Source: Mesorhizobium sp. PAMC28654
Lineage (GTDB): Bacteria > Pseudomonadota > Alphaproteobacteria > Rhizobiales > Rhizobiaceae
Reading direction: 5' to 3'
Assembly (NCBI RefSeq): GCF_020616515.1
Contig: NZ_CP085135.1
Span: forward strand, 4,278,001 to 4,342,000
Length of the DNA stretch: 64,000 nucleotides
Shown here: positions 36,986 through 45,568 of the stretch, in pieces
Layout: the number at the start of each line of letters is the position of its first letter
Position numbering within the stretch: the stretch's first letter is position 1
Translations under genes and position numbers: made by a program
Notes under the pieces: generated by a model
The model's input: only the letters and a program-made list of their open reading frames with translations
The model's database searches: none
What the model was told of the DNA's origin: nothing

Positions 36986-38018
36986 GCGACCCGACCGAGT
37001 TGCGTATCCGGACGGATGTCGGAAACTGCGTCGTCACCGGCGGCGTTGGCCTCACACCCTTGCGGTGAAGCAGAAGCTCCGCCGCCGCCCGCCCCATCTC
37101 CTGCGCCGGTTGCGCGACTGTCGTCAGCGACGGCATCAGGAATTCGGCGTTGGCGATGTCGTCGAAGCCGGTGATGCTGAGCTGTCCGGGGATGCTGATG
37201 CCGCTTTCGCGGCAGAACCGCATGACGCCGATCGCCATCAGGTCGTTGGCGCACAGAATGGCGGTGGGGCGTGTTGCGGCATCGCCGGCCAGGAGACGGG
37301 CCGCCGCGAGATAGCCGGAACGCTCGGTGTAATCCCCCGCGATATAGGGCGCCGCGTCGGGATCGAGGCCTACCGACGCCAGTGATTCCCGAAACCCGGC
37401 AAGGCGTTGCTCGCTGGTCCAGAGGCGCGGCGGACCGCCGATGATGGCGACCCTGCGGTGTCCGTAGTCCAGCACATGACGCGCGATCGAACGCGCGCCG
37501 GCCAGATTGTTGCTGCCGACGAAGGGCACGTCCAGGCCCGGCAGCACTTCATCGACGAAGACGACCGATCCGACCTTCGCCAATTCGAGCAGCGAGGAAC
37601 TCGGCAGGCCGGTGCCGCTCAGATAGATCACGCCATCGAGCCGCTGGGTCCTAAGGATGCTGGCGAAATATTCTTCGCGTTCCGTCTTCGACCAGGTGAT
37701 GCACAGCATCAGCAATATGTCGTTGTCGGCGATGCCGCGCTGGATGCCTTCGGCGATGCTGGCGAAGAACGGATTGCCGAGGTCCGGGACGACAAAGCCG
37801 ATCGAGGAGATGCGGCTCCGCTTGAGGTTGCGCGCCGCGTTATTGGGCTCGAAACCGAGCTCGGCGATGAAGCGCAGCACGTGCCGCTTGGTGTCCTCGG
37901 CGACGAGACCGCGCTGGTTGATGACCGCGCTGACCGTGCCGATGGAGACGCCGGCCTCGCGTGCCACGTCGCGGATCGTCGGGCGCTTGCTTCCGATGGC
38001 CTCCGTCCCGTCACTCAT
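36978..38018 (-). CDS. LacI-family transcriptional regulator
   Basis: A 346-residue repressor: N-terminal LacI helix-turn-helix (TIRDVAREAGVSIGTVSAVINQRG, residues ~13-36, then hinge helix PNNAARNLKRSRI) and a periplasmic-binding-protein-like sensor domain (IGFVVPDLGNPFFASIAEGIQRG, FDDIANAEFLMPSLTTVAQP). It is the last gene of the minus-strand transporter operon (28 bp after the permease stop region). The two identical TGAACCGGTTCA palindromes at the head of that operon are the probable operators (inference). Confidence 0.9.
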   Translation of the reverse strand: MSDGTEAIGSKRPTIRDVAREAGVSIGTVSAVINQRGLVAEDTKRHVLRFIAELGFEPNNAARNLKRSRISSIGFVVPDLGNPFFASIAEGIQRGIADNDILLMLCITWSKTEREEYFASILRTQRLDGVIYLSGTGLPSSSLLELAKVGSVVFVDEVLPGLDVPFVGSNNLAGARSIARHVLDYGHRRVAIIGGPPRLWTSEQRLAGFRESLASVGLDPDAAPYIAGDYTERSGYLAAARLLAGDAATRPTAILCANDLMAIGVMRFCRESGISIPGQLSITGFDDIANAEFLMPSLTTVAQPAQEMGRAAAELLLHRKGVRPTPPVTTQFPTSVRIRNSVGSLR

Positions 38019-38046
38019 CTCGGGGAAATGTCCCTCGTTCCTGATC

Positions 38047-38865
38047 CTATGACGGGTCCCGCCAATAGGTGCGAGACCAGGTCCGCGCTTTCGACGACGA
38101 CTTCCAAGGCGTTAGCAAATATTCCGCCAGCACCACAAGCAGGAAACTGACGACGCCAAGCAACGCCAGGAAACTGATCGCCGAGAATGTGCCGGCTGTG
38201 TTGAGGCGGGAATTGGCCTGCAGCAGATAGGCGCCCAGTCCGCCGCTGGTCGAGGCCGTCCATTCGGCGATGACCGCACCGGTCACGCTGAATGTCGCCG
38301 ACAGTTTCAGGGCCGAGAACAGCGGCGAATAGGTCGCCGGCAGTTTTACATGCCGGAAGATGTTGAACTTGGACGCGCCCATCGACCGCACCAGGTTGAG
38401 CACGTCGCGATCGACCGATGCCAGGCCGTCGAGCACGTTCACCACCACGGGGAAGAAGACGACAAGCGCGACGATGACCAGCTTGGGCGCGAGGCCGAAA
38501 CCGAGCCAGATGGTGAGCGCCGCCGAGATCGCGACGACCGGGATCGCCTGGCTGGCGATCAGCACGGGATAGAGCACGCCGCGCGTGGTGCTGGACGCAT
38601 CCATCAGCACGGCGAAGACGAAACCCGCGCTGGCGCCGAAGATGAAGCCGAGCAGGAACTCGTAGAAAGTGATGCCGAAGCCATTGAGCAGCGCCTGCCA
38701 GTCGGACTGGATGTGATTCCACACCTGCAGCGGCGACGGCATGACATAGCGCGGGATCTGGAACAGTTCGACCGCGGCCGCCCAGATGAGAATGACCAGC
38801 ACCAGCGCCAGGAGCGGATAGACGACCTGCAGGACCGTGCTGCCAGACACGCGTCTAGTGGCCAT
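38047..38865 (-). CDS. ABC transporter permease, NMT1/TauC-SsuC type
   Basis: A 272-residue inner-membrane permease with about six helices and the EAA loop motif (NLVRSMGASKFNIFRHVKLPATYSPLFSALKLSATFSVTGAVIAEW). It belongs to the family importing taurine, sulfonates, pyrimidines or similar compounds. It overlaps the end of the ATPase gene by 11 bp. Confidence 0.88.
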   Translation of the reverse strand: MATRRVSGSTVLQVVYPLLALVLVILIWAAAVELFQIPRYVMPSPLQVWNHIQSDWQALLNGFGITFYEFLLGFIFGASAGFVFAVLMDASSTTRGVLYPVLIASQAIPVVAISAALTIWLGFGLAPKLVIVALVVFFPVVVNVLDGLASVDRDVLNLVRSMGASKFNIFRHVKLPATYSPLFSALKLSATFSVTGAVIAEWTASTSGGLGAYLLQANSRLNTAGTFSAISFLALLGVVSFLLVVLAEYLLTPWKSSSKARTWSRTYWRDPS

Positions 38866-39658
38866 GGGCTGCCTCCATTTCGAGTGTTTTTGCTACCGCA
38901 TCCTCGGAATAGATCAGGTCGAGGATGCGTGCCTTCAGTGCGCTGAATTCCGGACTGGTAAGGCTGGACATCGGCCGGGGCCGCTCGATCGGAACCGGCA
39001 GAACCTCCCTCACCCGTCCCGGGCGCGGCGTCATCACGACGACGCGGTCGGCAAGCAGGATCGCCTCGTCGATGTCATGGGTGACGAAGACGATGGTCCG
39101 CTTCTCCTGTCCCCAAACGCTCAGCAACCATTGCTGCATGGCAAGGCGGGTCTGCGAATCCAGCGCGCCGAAGGGTTCGTCGAGCAGCATCACGTCGTGA
39201 TGCATGGCAAGCGTGCGCATCAGCGCAACGCGCTGGCGCATGCCGCCCGAAAGGGCTGCGGGATAGTGATTGATGAAGTCGCCCAGCCCGTAGCGGCGGG
39301 CGAGCGCCACGCCCTCGGCCCGTTGCGCATGGCTTGCGCCACCCTTGAGGATCGCGCCGAGCACGATGTTGTCGATGACCGTGCGCCAAGGCAGCAGAAG
39401 GTCCTTCTGCAGCATGTAGCCGACATGGCCGCTGCGTCCCGTAACATCCTTGCCATCGATCAGGACTTGGCCATTGGTCGGTTTCAGCACACCGGCGATG
39501 ATGTTGAACATCGTGCTCTTGCCGCAGCCCGACGGGCCAACGACCGAAACGAATTCTCCGGCCTGCACGTTGAGATCGGTGGGCGCGAGCGCCTGTGTTT
39601 CGCCGAAGGTCTGCGAGACGTCCTTCAGCGACAGTTTCGGGGTCGAGTTTTCCGGCAT
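38855..39658 (-). CDS. ABC transporter ATPase, NMT1/TauB-SsuB type
   Basis: A 267-residue ATPase with Walker A VGPSGCGKST, signature LSGGMRQR, Walker B VMLLDEPFGALD and H-loop VTHDIDEAILL. It energises the adjacent permease and binding protein. Spacing to the upstream M24 gene is 21 bp, so the whole set is one operon. Confidence 0.9.
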   Translation of the reverse strand: MPENSTPKLSLKDVSQTFGETQALAPTDLNVQAGEFVSVVGPSGCGKSTMFNIIAGVLKPTNGQVLIDGKDVTGRSGHVGYMLQKDLLLPWRTVIDNIVLGAILKGGASHAQRAEGVALARRYGLGDFINHYPAALSGGMRQRVALMRTLAMHHDVMLLDEPFGALDSQTRLAMQQWLLSVWGQEKRTIVFVTHDIDEAILLADRVVVMTPRPGRVREVLPVPIERPRPMSSLTSPEFSALKARILDLIYSEDAVAKTLEMEAAHGH

Positions 39659-39679
39659 CTGGTCTCTTTTTCCGAACGC

Positions 39680-40396
39680 TCAGAGCGTCACGCAGTTTTC
39701 ACGGCCGAACCAGACGAGGTCCTCGACCTTGACGGCGATGTCGCCGCGCGCGGCGAAGGGCTCGATGGCCCAGGCTCCCCACATCGGCGTGGTGTTTCCC
39801 GCGTCGATGAATTGGTGGAGATAGGCGGCTCCCGCCGTCAGCGAATGACCGATATTGGCAAGCTGGTCGAGCAGGATGTAGCCCTCGGCGACCAGCCGTT
39901 CATGCGTCATGCCGAAGAGTTCATTCGCCGCCATGCCGGGTCGGCACTTCGCCAGGATCTCATAGTGGAGCGTTTCGAGATCGCGCAGCGCCTGGGTTGC
40001 TTCCGGCCAGTCGCCGATCACCTTGCAGCGCGTGCAATCGCCCCACGACCCATCAGCCGTTATCGGGTGCACGTCGACCATGAGCACGTCGCGCTCCCCA
40101 GCCGCGAGGTCTGTCGGCGGATTGGTCGGGAAGCAGGTGCGCGTGTTTTCGCCCAGGCCGACATTGGTGATCGTCCAGACGTTTTCGACGCCCTGCTCGA
40201 GCAGGCAGGCACTTACCGCCAGGTCGACCGCCTGCTCCGTTATTCCCGGCCGCGCCGCCGCCAGACCCGCGGCAGCCGCCTGCTTCGCGATCGCCTGCGC
40301 CCTGGCCAGACCGGTAGGGGGCACATTGGCGACATCGGGTCCCGGCCTGTAGGTCCAGGCCGGGACGACACGTCGTGAAGAGGCGGCGACACTCAT
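39680..40396 (-). CDS. M24-family metallopeptidase-like hydrolase, catalytic domain only
   Basis: A 238-residue protein corresponding to the pita-bread catalytic domain of Xaa-Pro aminopeptidase/creatinase, without the N-terminal creatinase domain. The five metal ligands are present in order: Asp in LMVDVHP, Asp in WGDCTR, His in ANIGHSLTAG, Glu in WAIEPFA and Glu in KVEDLVW. Its place between a binding-protein gene and the ABC ATPase suggests it hydrolyses the imported compound or a peptide/amide form of it. Substrate unknown. Confidence 0.75.
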   Translation of the reverse strand: MSVAASSRRVVPAWTYRPGPDVANVPPTGLARAQAIAKQAAAAGLAAARPGITEQAVDLAVSACLLEQGVENVWTITNVGLGENTRTCFPTNPPTDLAAGERDVLMVDVHPITADGSWGDCTRCKVIGDWPEATQALRDLETLHYEILAKCRPGMAANELFGMTHERLVAEGYILLDQLANIGHSLTAGAAYLHQFIDAGNTTPMWGAWAIEPFAARGDIAVKVEDLVWFGRENCVTL

Positions 40397-40432
40397 ACGG
40401 TCAACTCCTGTCGGGCTTGCTTGGGAGAGCGC

Positions 40433-41421
40433 TTATTGGGCGAGGTACTGGTTTGTATAGTAAGCCGACGGCTCGAGGACGTCCGACACGACCTTGAACT
40501 TCTTCAGCGCGTCGAGCAGCGCCACCCAGTCGGCATTGTTATGGACCATCAGGTCCGGCCCCATTTCGCCGAAAAGCGGAACCGTGTCCTTCCACTGCTG
40601 GGTGATGAATTTCTCGTCATAGGCCTTGGAATAAAGCTCGAAGAAGGCCGCGACGGCTTCGTCCTGATGGGCGGCCGCATATTCGATGCTCTTCTGCGTC
40701 GCGCGCAGAAACGCCTTTGCCACATCCGGATTGGCCTTCAGCCAATCATCATTGCCGGCGAGCATGAAGATCGGCGAATTGGGCACGCCATGCTTGGTGG
40801 CGGCGAGGAACTCGGCGCGCTGTCCGCCGGTGGTGGCCATGCCGGTGCCCTCGGCATTGGTGATGCCGGTGATCGCGTCGACCTTCTTTTGCAGCAGCAG
40901 CGGCACCGTATCGTCGCTCGCCGCGACCGTGCTCACATCGTCAAGCGTCAGGCTGGCATCGGCGAGCATCATGGTCAGCTGCGCCTTGGTCCAGGCATCA
41001 TTGTAGATGCCGATCGTCTTGCCCTTGAGATCGGCCACGGTGAGAGGCGATCCTTCCGGGCTCAATATGCCCCAGTTGTTGCCACGGCCATAACGCGCGA
41101 TCGCGGTGACCGGCGCCTGCTGCTCCCTGGCGAAAATAACGTCCATCACGGTGGTGAAGGCGACCTGCGCACGGCCGGTACCCAGGAACTTCATCGTATC
41201 GGCGACGGTCGGCGGGTGACGATCTCAAGCTCGATGCCCTCTGCCGCGTAGAAGCCCTTCTTGTTTCCCAGGATCCACGGAACCCAGAAGCCATCCGGCG
41301 TCGGCCATTCCTGGATGAAGGTCAGCTTGGTAAGGCTTTGTGCCGAGGAAGGTGAAGGGGCCACCGCGAAAGCTGCCATGGCAGCCAATGCATAGCCGAA
41401 ACTGCGGCGGGTGAGGTTCAT
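40433..41421 (-). pseudogene. NMT1/SsuA-like ABC substrate-binding protein, one frameshift
   Basis: Starts MNLTRRSFGYALAAMAAFAVA, a twin-arginine-like signal, then LTKLTFIQEWPTPDGFWVPWILG, the usual NMT1/thiamine-precursor-binding fold. After ELEIVT the frame breaks; the other frame continues with DTMKFLGTGRAQVAFTTVMDVIFAREQ through LEPSAYYTNQYLAQ. Restoring one C in the short run at 41214-41216 rejoins both as ~330 residues (EIVTPPTVADTMKF). Either the gene has lost one base or the sequence has an error. It is the first gene of the LacI-linked operon. Confidence 0.75.
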
Positions 41422-41470
41422 GTCGCGATCCTTTGCGCTTGTCCGGTTGGCAATCTCAATTGATCGATAC

Positions 41471-41482
41471 TGAACCGGTTCA
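41471..41482. promoter_or_regulatory. LacI-type operator, copy 1
   Basis: Perfect 12-bp palindrome TGAACCGGTTCA with a central CG, as recognised by LacI-family repressors. It lies about 50 bp upstream of the binding-protein gene. Confidence 0.65.
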
Positions 41483-41559
41483 ATCTTCCTTGTCAACGGC
41501 GACGCTGCAAATTATTTATCCATTGCATTTACGACGGAACTCAGCCAAAACATGCGTAT

Positions 41560-41571
41560 TGAACCGGTTCA
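41560..41571. promoter_or_regulatory. LacI-type operator, copy 2
   Basis: An identical TGAACCGGTTCA palindrome centred 89 bp from copy 1 and about 60 bp upstream of the divergent amidotransferase-like gene. Two identical operators flank the divergent promoters. Confidence 0.65.
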
Positions 41572-41631
41572 TTATGATCCGCGCTCTCGGTTAAACCAAA
41601 TGGCGCGGCGGCACGTTAAGGAGTATTCGTC

Positions 41632-42411
41632 TTGGCAAAATCCAACAAGAAAGTCTTGCTTGTCGGCGAGACATGGATGAGCTCTTCGACCCATTTCAAG
41701 GGTTTCGACCAGTTCGGCAGCGTCACTTTCCACTCGGGCGCAGAGCCCTTGATGAAGGCGCTGGAAGGCAGCGCGTTCGACCTCACCCACATGCCTGCGC
41801 ATGAGGCCGTGGAAAAGATGCCCTTCGATATGGAGGGACTTAATGCCTACGACGCGATCCTGCTTTCCGACATTGGCGCGAACTCGCTGCTTCTGCATCC
41901 CGATGTCTGGCTGCGCGGAACCCCCGTTCCGAACCGGCTGCAGCTGCTCAAGCAGTGGACGCAGGCCGGCGGCGGCCTTGCGATGATCGGCGGCTACTTC
42001 AGCTTCCAGGGCATTGATGGCAAGGCGCGCTGGCACCGGACTCCGGTCGAGGACGCCCTGCCTGTCGAATGCCTCCCCTATGACGATCGGCTGGAGATTC
42101 CAGAAGGCTTCAGCGCGGCTGTCGACGCCGACAGCAAGCACCCCGTGCTTCAGGGACTGCAGGGCGAATGGCCGGTGCTGCTCGGCGCGAATGAAGTGCG
42201 CGTGAGGCAGCGCCCGGATGTCGAAGTGCTTGCCCGCCTTCCAGAGGCGCAGGGTGGTCATCCGCTGCTGGTGACCGGCGAATATGGGAAGGGCCGGACG
42301 CTTGTCTGGACCTCCGATGTCAGCCCGCATTGGCTGCCGGCGTCCTTCTCCGACTGGCCGGGCTATGCCACGCTGTGGCGCAACGCCCTTGGCTGGCTGA
42401 CCAGAAGCTGA
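41632..42411 (+). CDS. Glutamine-amidotransferase-like/ThuA-type protein
   Basis: A 259-residue protein of the class-I glutamine amidotransferase-like fold (KVLLVGETWMSSSTHFKG, LLSDIGANSLLL, GGGLAMIGGYFSFQG, GEYGKGRTLVWTSDVSPHW). It lacks a clear catalytic Cys triad, so it is probably a structural or noncanonical member. It starts with TTG, with AAGGAG 8 bases upstream. It heads the plus-strand arm of the LacI divergon, 25 bp before the nitrilase gene. Role in the pathway not known. Confidence 0.7.
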   Translation: MAKSNKKVLLVGETWMSSSTHFKGFDQFGSVTFHSGAEPLMKALEGSAFDLTHMPAHEAVEKMPFDMEGLNAYDAILLSDIGANSLLLHPDVWLRGTPVPNRLQLLKQWTQAGGGLAMIGGYFSFQGIDGKARWHRTPVEDALPVECLPYDDRLEIPEGFSAAVDADSKHPVLQGLQGEWPVLLGANEVRVRQRPDVEVLARLPEAQGGHPLLVTGEYGKGRTLVWTSDVSPHWLPASFSDWPGYATLWRNALGWLTRS

Positions 42412-42436
42412 CAACCACGCAACAGGACCACGCGCG

Positions 42437-43315
42437 ATGCCGAAGCAGATCGAGGAAGCCTCCGTCACCGTCGCCATCATCCAGATGGAGCCGCGCTTCG
42501 GCGAGACCGCTGAAAATGTCGCGCGGTCCATCGCCTTCATGGAAGAGGCCGCCGCCAGGGACGCGCAGCTCGTCGTCCTGCCGGAGCTGTGCAACACCGG
42601 TTATGTGTTTCACAATCGCGCCGAGGCGCGAGCGCTTGCCGAGGAAATCCCCGGCGGTCCGACAACACAGGCCTGGATGGAGGCTGCGGCGCGGCTGAAC
42701 CTTCACATCGTCGCCGGCATCACCGAGCGCGCCGGCGAGATCCTGTTCAATTCGGCTGTCATCATCGGCCCGAACGGGCTGATCGGCCGCTATCGCAAGA
42801 TGCATCTGTGGGGCGACGAAGCGCTCTATTTTTCGCCCGGCGATCTCGGCTTTCCCGTCTTCGACACGCCGCTCGGGCGCATCGGCTGCCACATCTGCTA
42901 CGATTGCTGGTTCCCCGAAAGCTTCCGTCTCGCCGCCCTGCAAGGCGCGGAGATCGTCTGCGTACCGACTAACTGGGTGCCGATACCCGGCCAGGATCCC
43001 AAGCGTGAAGCGATGGCGAACATCATCGTCATGGGAGCGGCCCATTCCAATTCCGTCTTCGTCGCCGCCGCCGACCGTGTCGGCACCGAGCGCGGCCAGC
43101 CCTTCATCGGCCAGAGCCTTCTCGTCAGCCATACCGGCTGGCCGGTCGCGGGGCCGGCCTCGCCGGACAAGGAAGAAGTGCTGATCGCCAAGGTCAATCT
43201 GGCCGACGCGCGGCGCAAGCGGAACTGGAACGCCTTCAACCAGGTATTGCGCGATCGCCGCACCGACGCCTATGACGAGATGCTCGGCAGCGGCCAGCGG
43301 CCGGGATGGTACTGA
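42437..43315 (+). CDS. Carbon-nitrogen hydrolase (nitrilase superfamily)
   Basis: A 292-residue amidase-fold enzyme with the Glu-Lys-Cys triad visible as Glu in VVLPELCNTGY, Lys in YRKMHLW and Cys in GCHICYDCWFPESFR. It resembles N-carbamoyl-amino-acid or N-carbamoylputrescine amidohydrolases in layout. It should hydrolyse an amide, nitrile or ureido group of the imported substrate. It overlaps or abuts the next gene, whose GTG start is 12 bases after its stop. Confidence 0.88.
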   Translation: MPKQIEEASVTVAIIQMEPRFGETAENVARSIAFMEEAAARDAQLVVLPELCNTGYVFHNRAEARALAEEIPGGPTTQAWMEAAARLNLHIVAGITERAGEILFNSAVIIGPNGLIGRYRKMHLWGDEALYFSPGDLGFPVFDTPLGRIGCHICYDCWFPESFRLAALQGAEIVCVPTNWVPIPGQDPKREAMANIIVMGAAHSNSVFVAAADRVGTERGQPFIGQSLLVSHTGWPVAGPASPDKEEVLIAKVNLADARRKRNWNAFNQVLRDRRTDAYDEMLGSGQRPGWY

Positions 43316-43326
43316 GGGAGGCCAAG

Positions 43327-44469
43327 GTGAACGCGATTGACGCGGTGCGGCTGACGCAGGAGCTTGTCCGCTTCGACACGCGCAATCCGCCTGGCAATGA
43401 AGCGCAATGCGCTGCCATGCTCGCCGACCTGCTCAGCAGCCACGGTCTCTCGGTAACCGTCCACAATTTCGGCCCGGGACGGACCAACCTCATCGCCCGC
43501 TTCCCCGTCCAGGCATCGAAGGCGACACAACGTCCGGTGATCTTCACCGGTCATATCGACACGGTGCCGCTTGGCGCTGCCGAGTGGTCGCACGACCCCT
43601 TCGGCGCGGAGATCGTCGACGGGCGGCTCTATGACCGTGGCTCGACCGACATGAAGGCCGGCGTCGCGGCGATGATCGCGGCGATCGTCGAAGAGGCCGA
43701 CCAGCTGCGCGAACGCTCAAACTTGGTGCTGGTGATCACCGGCGGCGAGGAAACCGGCTGCGAGGGCGCCACTGCGCTGGTGAAGGACAGGATGCTCGAC
43801 GCGGCAAGCCTGCTCGTGGTGAGCGAACCCACAGCCAATGCGTTCGTCGCCGGCCACAAGGGCGCGCTGTGGCTGAAGGCCTGCTGCAGCGGCCGCACGG
43901 CGCATGGCGCGATGCCGCATCTTGGCGACAACGCCATCTACAAGGCGGCGCGCGCCGTGACCAAACTCGAGACCTTCGGCTTCAACACGGCGCAACATCC
44001 GATCCTGGGCTCCGCGACGCTCAATGTCGGCACCATTGTCGGCGGGCTGAACATCAACTCCGTTCCCGATCGCACCGAAATGACGATCGACGTGCGCATG
44101 TTGCCCGGCATGGACAGCGCCGCCGTCACCGACCAATTGTCGTTCACGCTCGGCGGCGACTGCTCGATATCGACGATCCTCGACCTGCCGGCGGTGTGGA
44201 GTGATCCCGCGCACCCCGCCATGAAGCTCTTTTCCGAATGCCGGGAAGCGGCCACCGGTTCGGTCTCCACCGTGGGCGGCGCGAACTTCTTCACCGATGC
44301 CTCCATCTTCACGCCCGCGCTTGGCGGCGTCGATACCATCATTTGCGGACCGGGCAGCCCGGACATGGCCCACAAGACCGATGAATATTGCCAGGTGGCC
44401 CGGATTGATGAGGCGGTGAAGATCTATCGCACGATCATCGCGCAGGCCGGGCTTTTGGACACGCACTGA
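43327..44469 (+). CDS. M20-family deacylase (ArgE/DapE type)
   Basis: A 380-residue zinc-dependent amidohydrolase. Metal and catalytic motifs are GHIDTVPLG, YDRGSTDMKAG and TGGEETGCEGA (general-base Glu), with a dimerisation lid domain in the middle and a terminal ligand region ending in GPGSPDMAHKTDEY. It removes an acyl or carbamoyl group from an amino compound. GTG at 43327 has GGGAGG five bases upstream; an ATG at 43306 overlapping the nitrilase stop is less well placed. Last gene of the divergon. Confidence 0.88.
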   Translation: MNAIDAVRLTQELVRFDTRNPPGNEAQCAAMLADLLSSHGLSVTVHNFGPGRTNLIARFPVQASKATQRPVIFTGHIDTVPLGAAEWSHDPFGAEIVDGRLYDRGSTDMKAGVAAMIAAIVEEADQLRERSNLVLVITGGEETGCEGATALVKDRMLDAASLLVVSEPTANAFVAGHKGALWLKACCSGRTAHGAMPHLGDNAIYKAARAVTKLETFGFNTAQHPILGSATLNVGTIVGGLNINSVPDRTEMTIDVRMLPGMDSAAVTDQLSFTLGGDCSISTILDLPAVWSDPAHPAMKLFSECREAATGSVSTVGGANFFTDASIFTPALGGVDTIICGPGSPDMAHKTDEYCQVARIDEAVKIYRTIIAQAGLLDTH

Positions 44470-44734
44470 CCGTCCACGAACAAACTCCCTCTTGGCCGGC
44501 TTCTTGCCATTTTTCGAATCCCCTCCTCGATGCCAAAGCTGCATGTGGGCCACTCCGGCCAAGTTGTCAGGCATCAAATTTTCCTGATCGCGCCTGCGGG
44601 CCTTGCCGAGCGGATCGTTTTGCGTTCGGTGATCAGCAGGGCATCCCGCACCGCCCCAGCCTTTTACGATTATGTAAAGCGACGGGTGTAGATGAATAAG
44701 TACGGTCGAAACCGACCTGTGGACCGAGGTTGGA

Positions 44735-45568
44735 ATGATCGCGCCGCGCAGCTTCACTTTCATCCGCACCGTTCTCGCTCTCTGGTCCGTTTCAATTCTC
44801 CTGTTCGCGGCGAGCCCGGCCAATGCGTCGGTGTTCCTCGAGGACCTGACCTGGACCGAACTGCGCGACCTCATCGGAGGCGGGACGACGACCATCATCA
44901 TCCCGATCGGCGGCACCGAGCAGAGCGGTCCCGCCATGGCGCTGGGCAAGCACAATGCGCGGGTGAAGTTCCTCGCCGAAAAGATTGCCGAGCGGTTGGG
45001 CAATGCGCTGGTCGCTCCGGTGATTGCCTATGTGCCGGAAGGCAGCATCGATCCGCCGACCGCCCACATGAAATTTCCAGGCACCATCACCATCAGCGAC
45101 AAGGTGTTCGAGGCGCTGCTCGAATCGGCGGCGCGCAGCTTCAAGCTGCATGGCTTCAAGACCATCGTTTTCATCGGCGACCACGGCGGTTATCAGGCCG
45201 ATGAAAGCACTGTCGCCGATCGCCTGAATGCCGAATGGAAGAAAACGCCGGTCCGGGTGTTCGCGGATCTCGACTATTACCGGATCACGCAAGGCGCCTA
45301 TGTCGACAAGCTCTTGGCCGCCGGCGCGAAGCATTCGGAGATCGGTAGCCATGCGGGCCTTGCCGACACGTCGCTGATGCTTGCCGTCGATCCATCCATG
45401 GTGCGCAAGGACCGTCTTGCGGCCGCCTCCAAATTCACCGCGGCCGACGGCGTCTATGGCGGCGATCCGACGCGGTCCTCGGCCGAGTTCGGCCAGCTCG
45501 GCATCGACCTGATCGTCAACGGAACAACCGACGCCATTCGCGGCTTCATCGCAAAGCAGCCCAAATGA
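44735..45568 (+). CDS. Exported creatininase-family protein with altered metal site
   Basis: A 277-residue member of the creatinine amidohydrolase family carrying an N-terminal signal peptide (VLALWSVSILLFAASPANA), unusual because most members are cytoplasmic. The family motif normally reads PxGSxEQHGPHLPLxTD; here it is PIGGTEQSGPAMALGKHN, so the metal-binding His is Ser and the Asp is replaced by a Lys-His pair. GDHGGYQ replaces the NGHGGN loop. GAGGT lies four bases before the ATG. Its stop overlaps the next gene by ATGA, so the two are translationally coupled. Metal binding and activity are uncertain. Confidence 0.75.
   Translation: MIAPRSFTFIRTVLALWSVSILLFAASPANASVFLEDLTWTELRDLIGGGTTTIIIPIGGTEQSGPAMALGKHNARVKFLAEKIAERLGNALVAPVIAYVPEGSIDPPTAHMKFPGTITISDKVFEALLESAARSFKLHGFKTIVFIGDHGGYQADESTVADRLNAEWKKTPVRVFADLDYYRITQGAYVDKLLAAGAKHSEIGSHAGLADTSLMLAVDPSMVRKDRLAAASKFTAADGVYGGDPTRSSAEFGQLGIDLIVNGTTDAIRGFIAKQPK

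Noticed and set aside
44663-44678. TTTAC-N6-GTAAA inverted repeat upstream of the creatininase-like gene
   Set aside because: Arms are only 5 bp and expected by chance; no regulator is adjacent.
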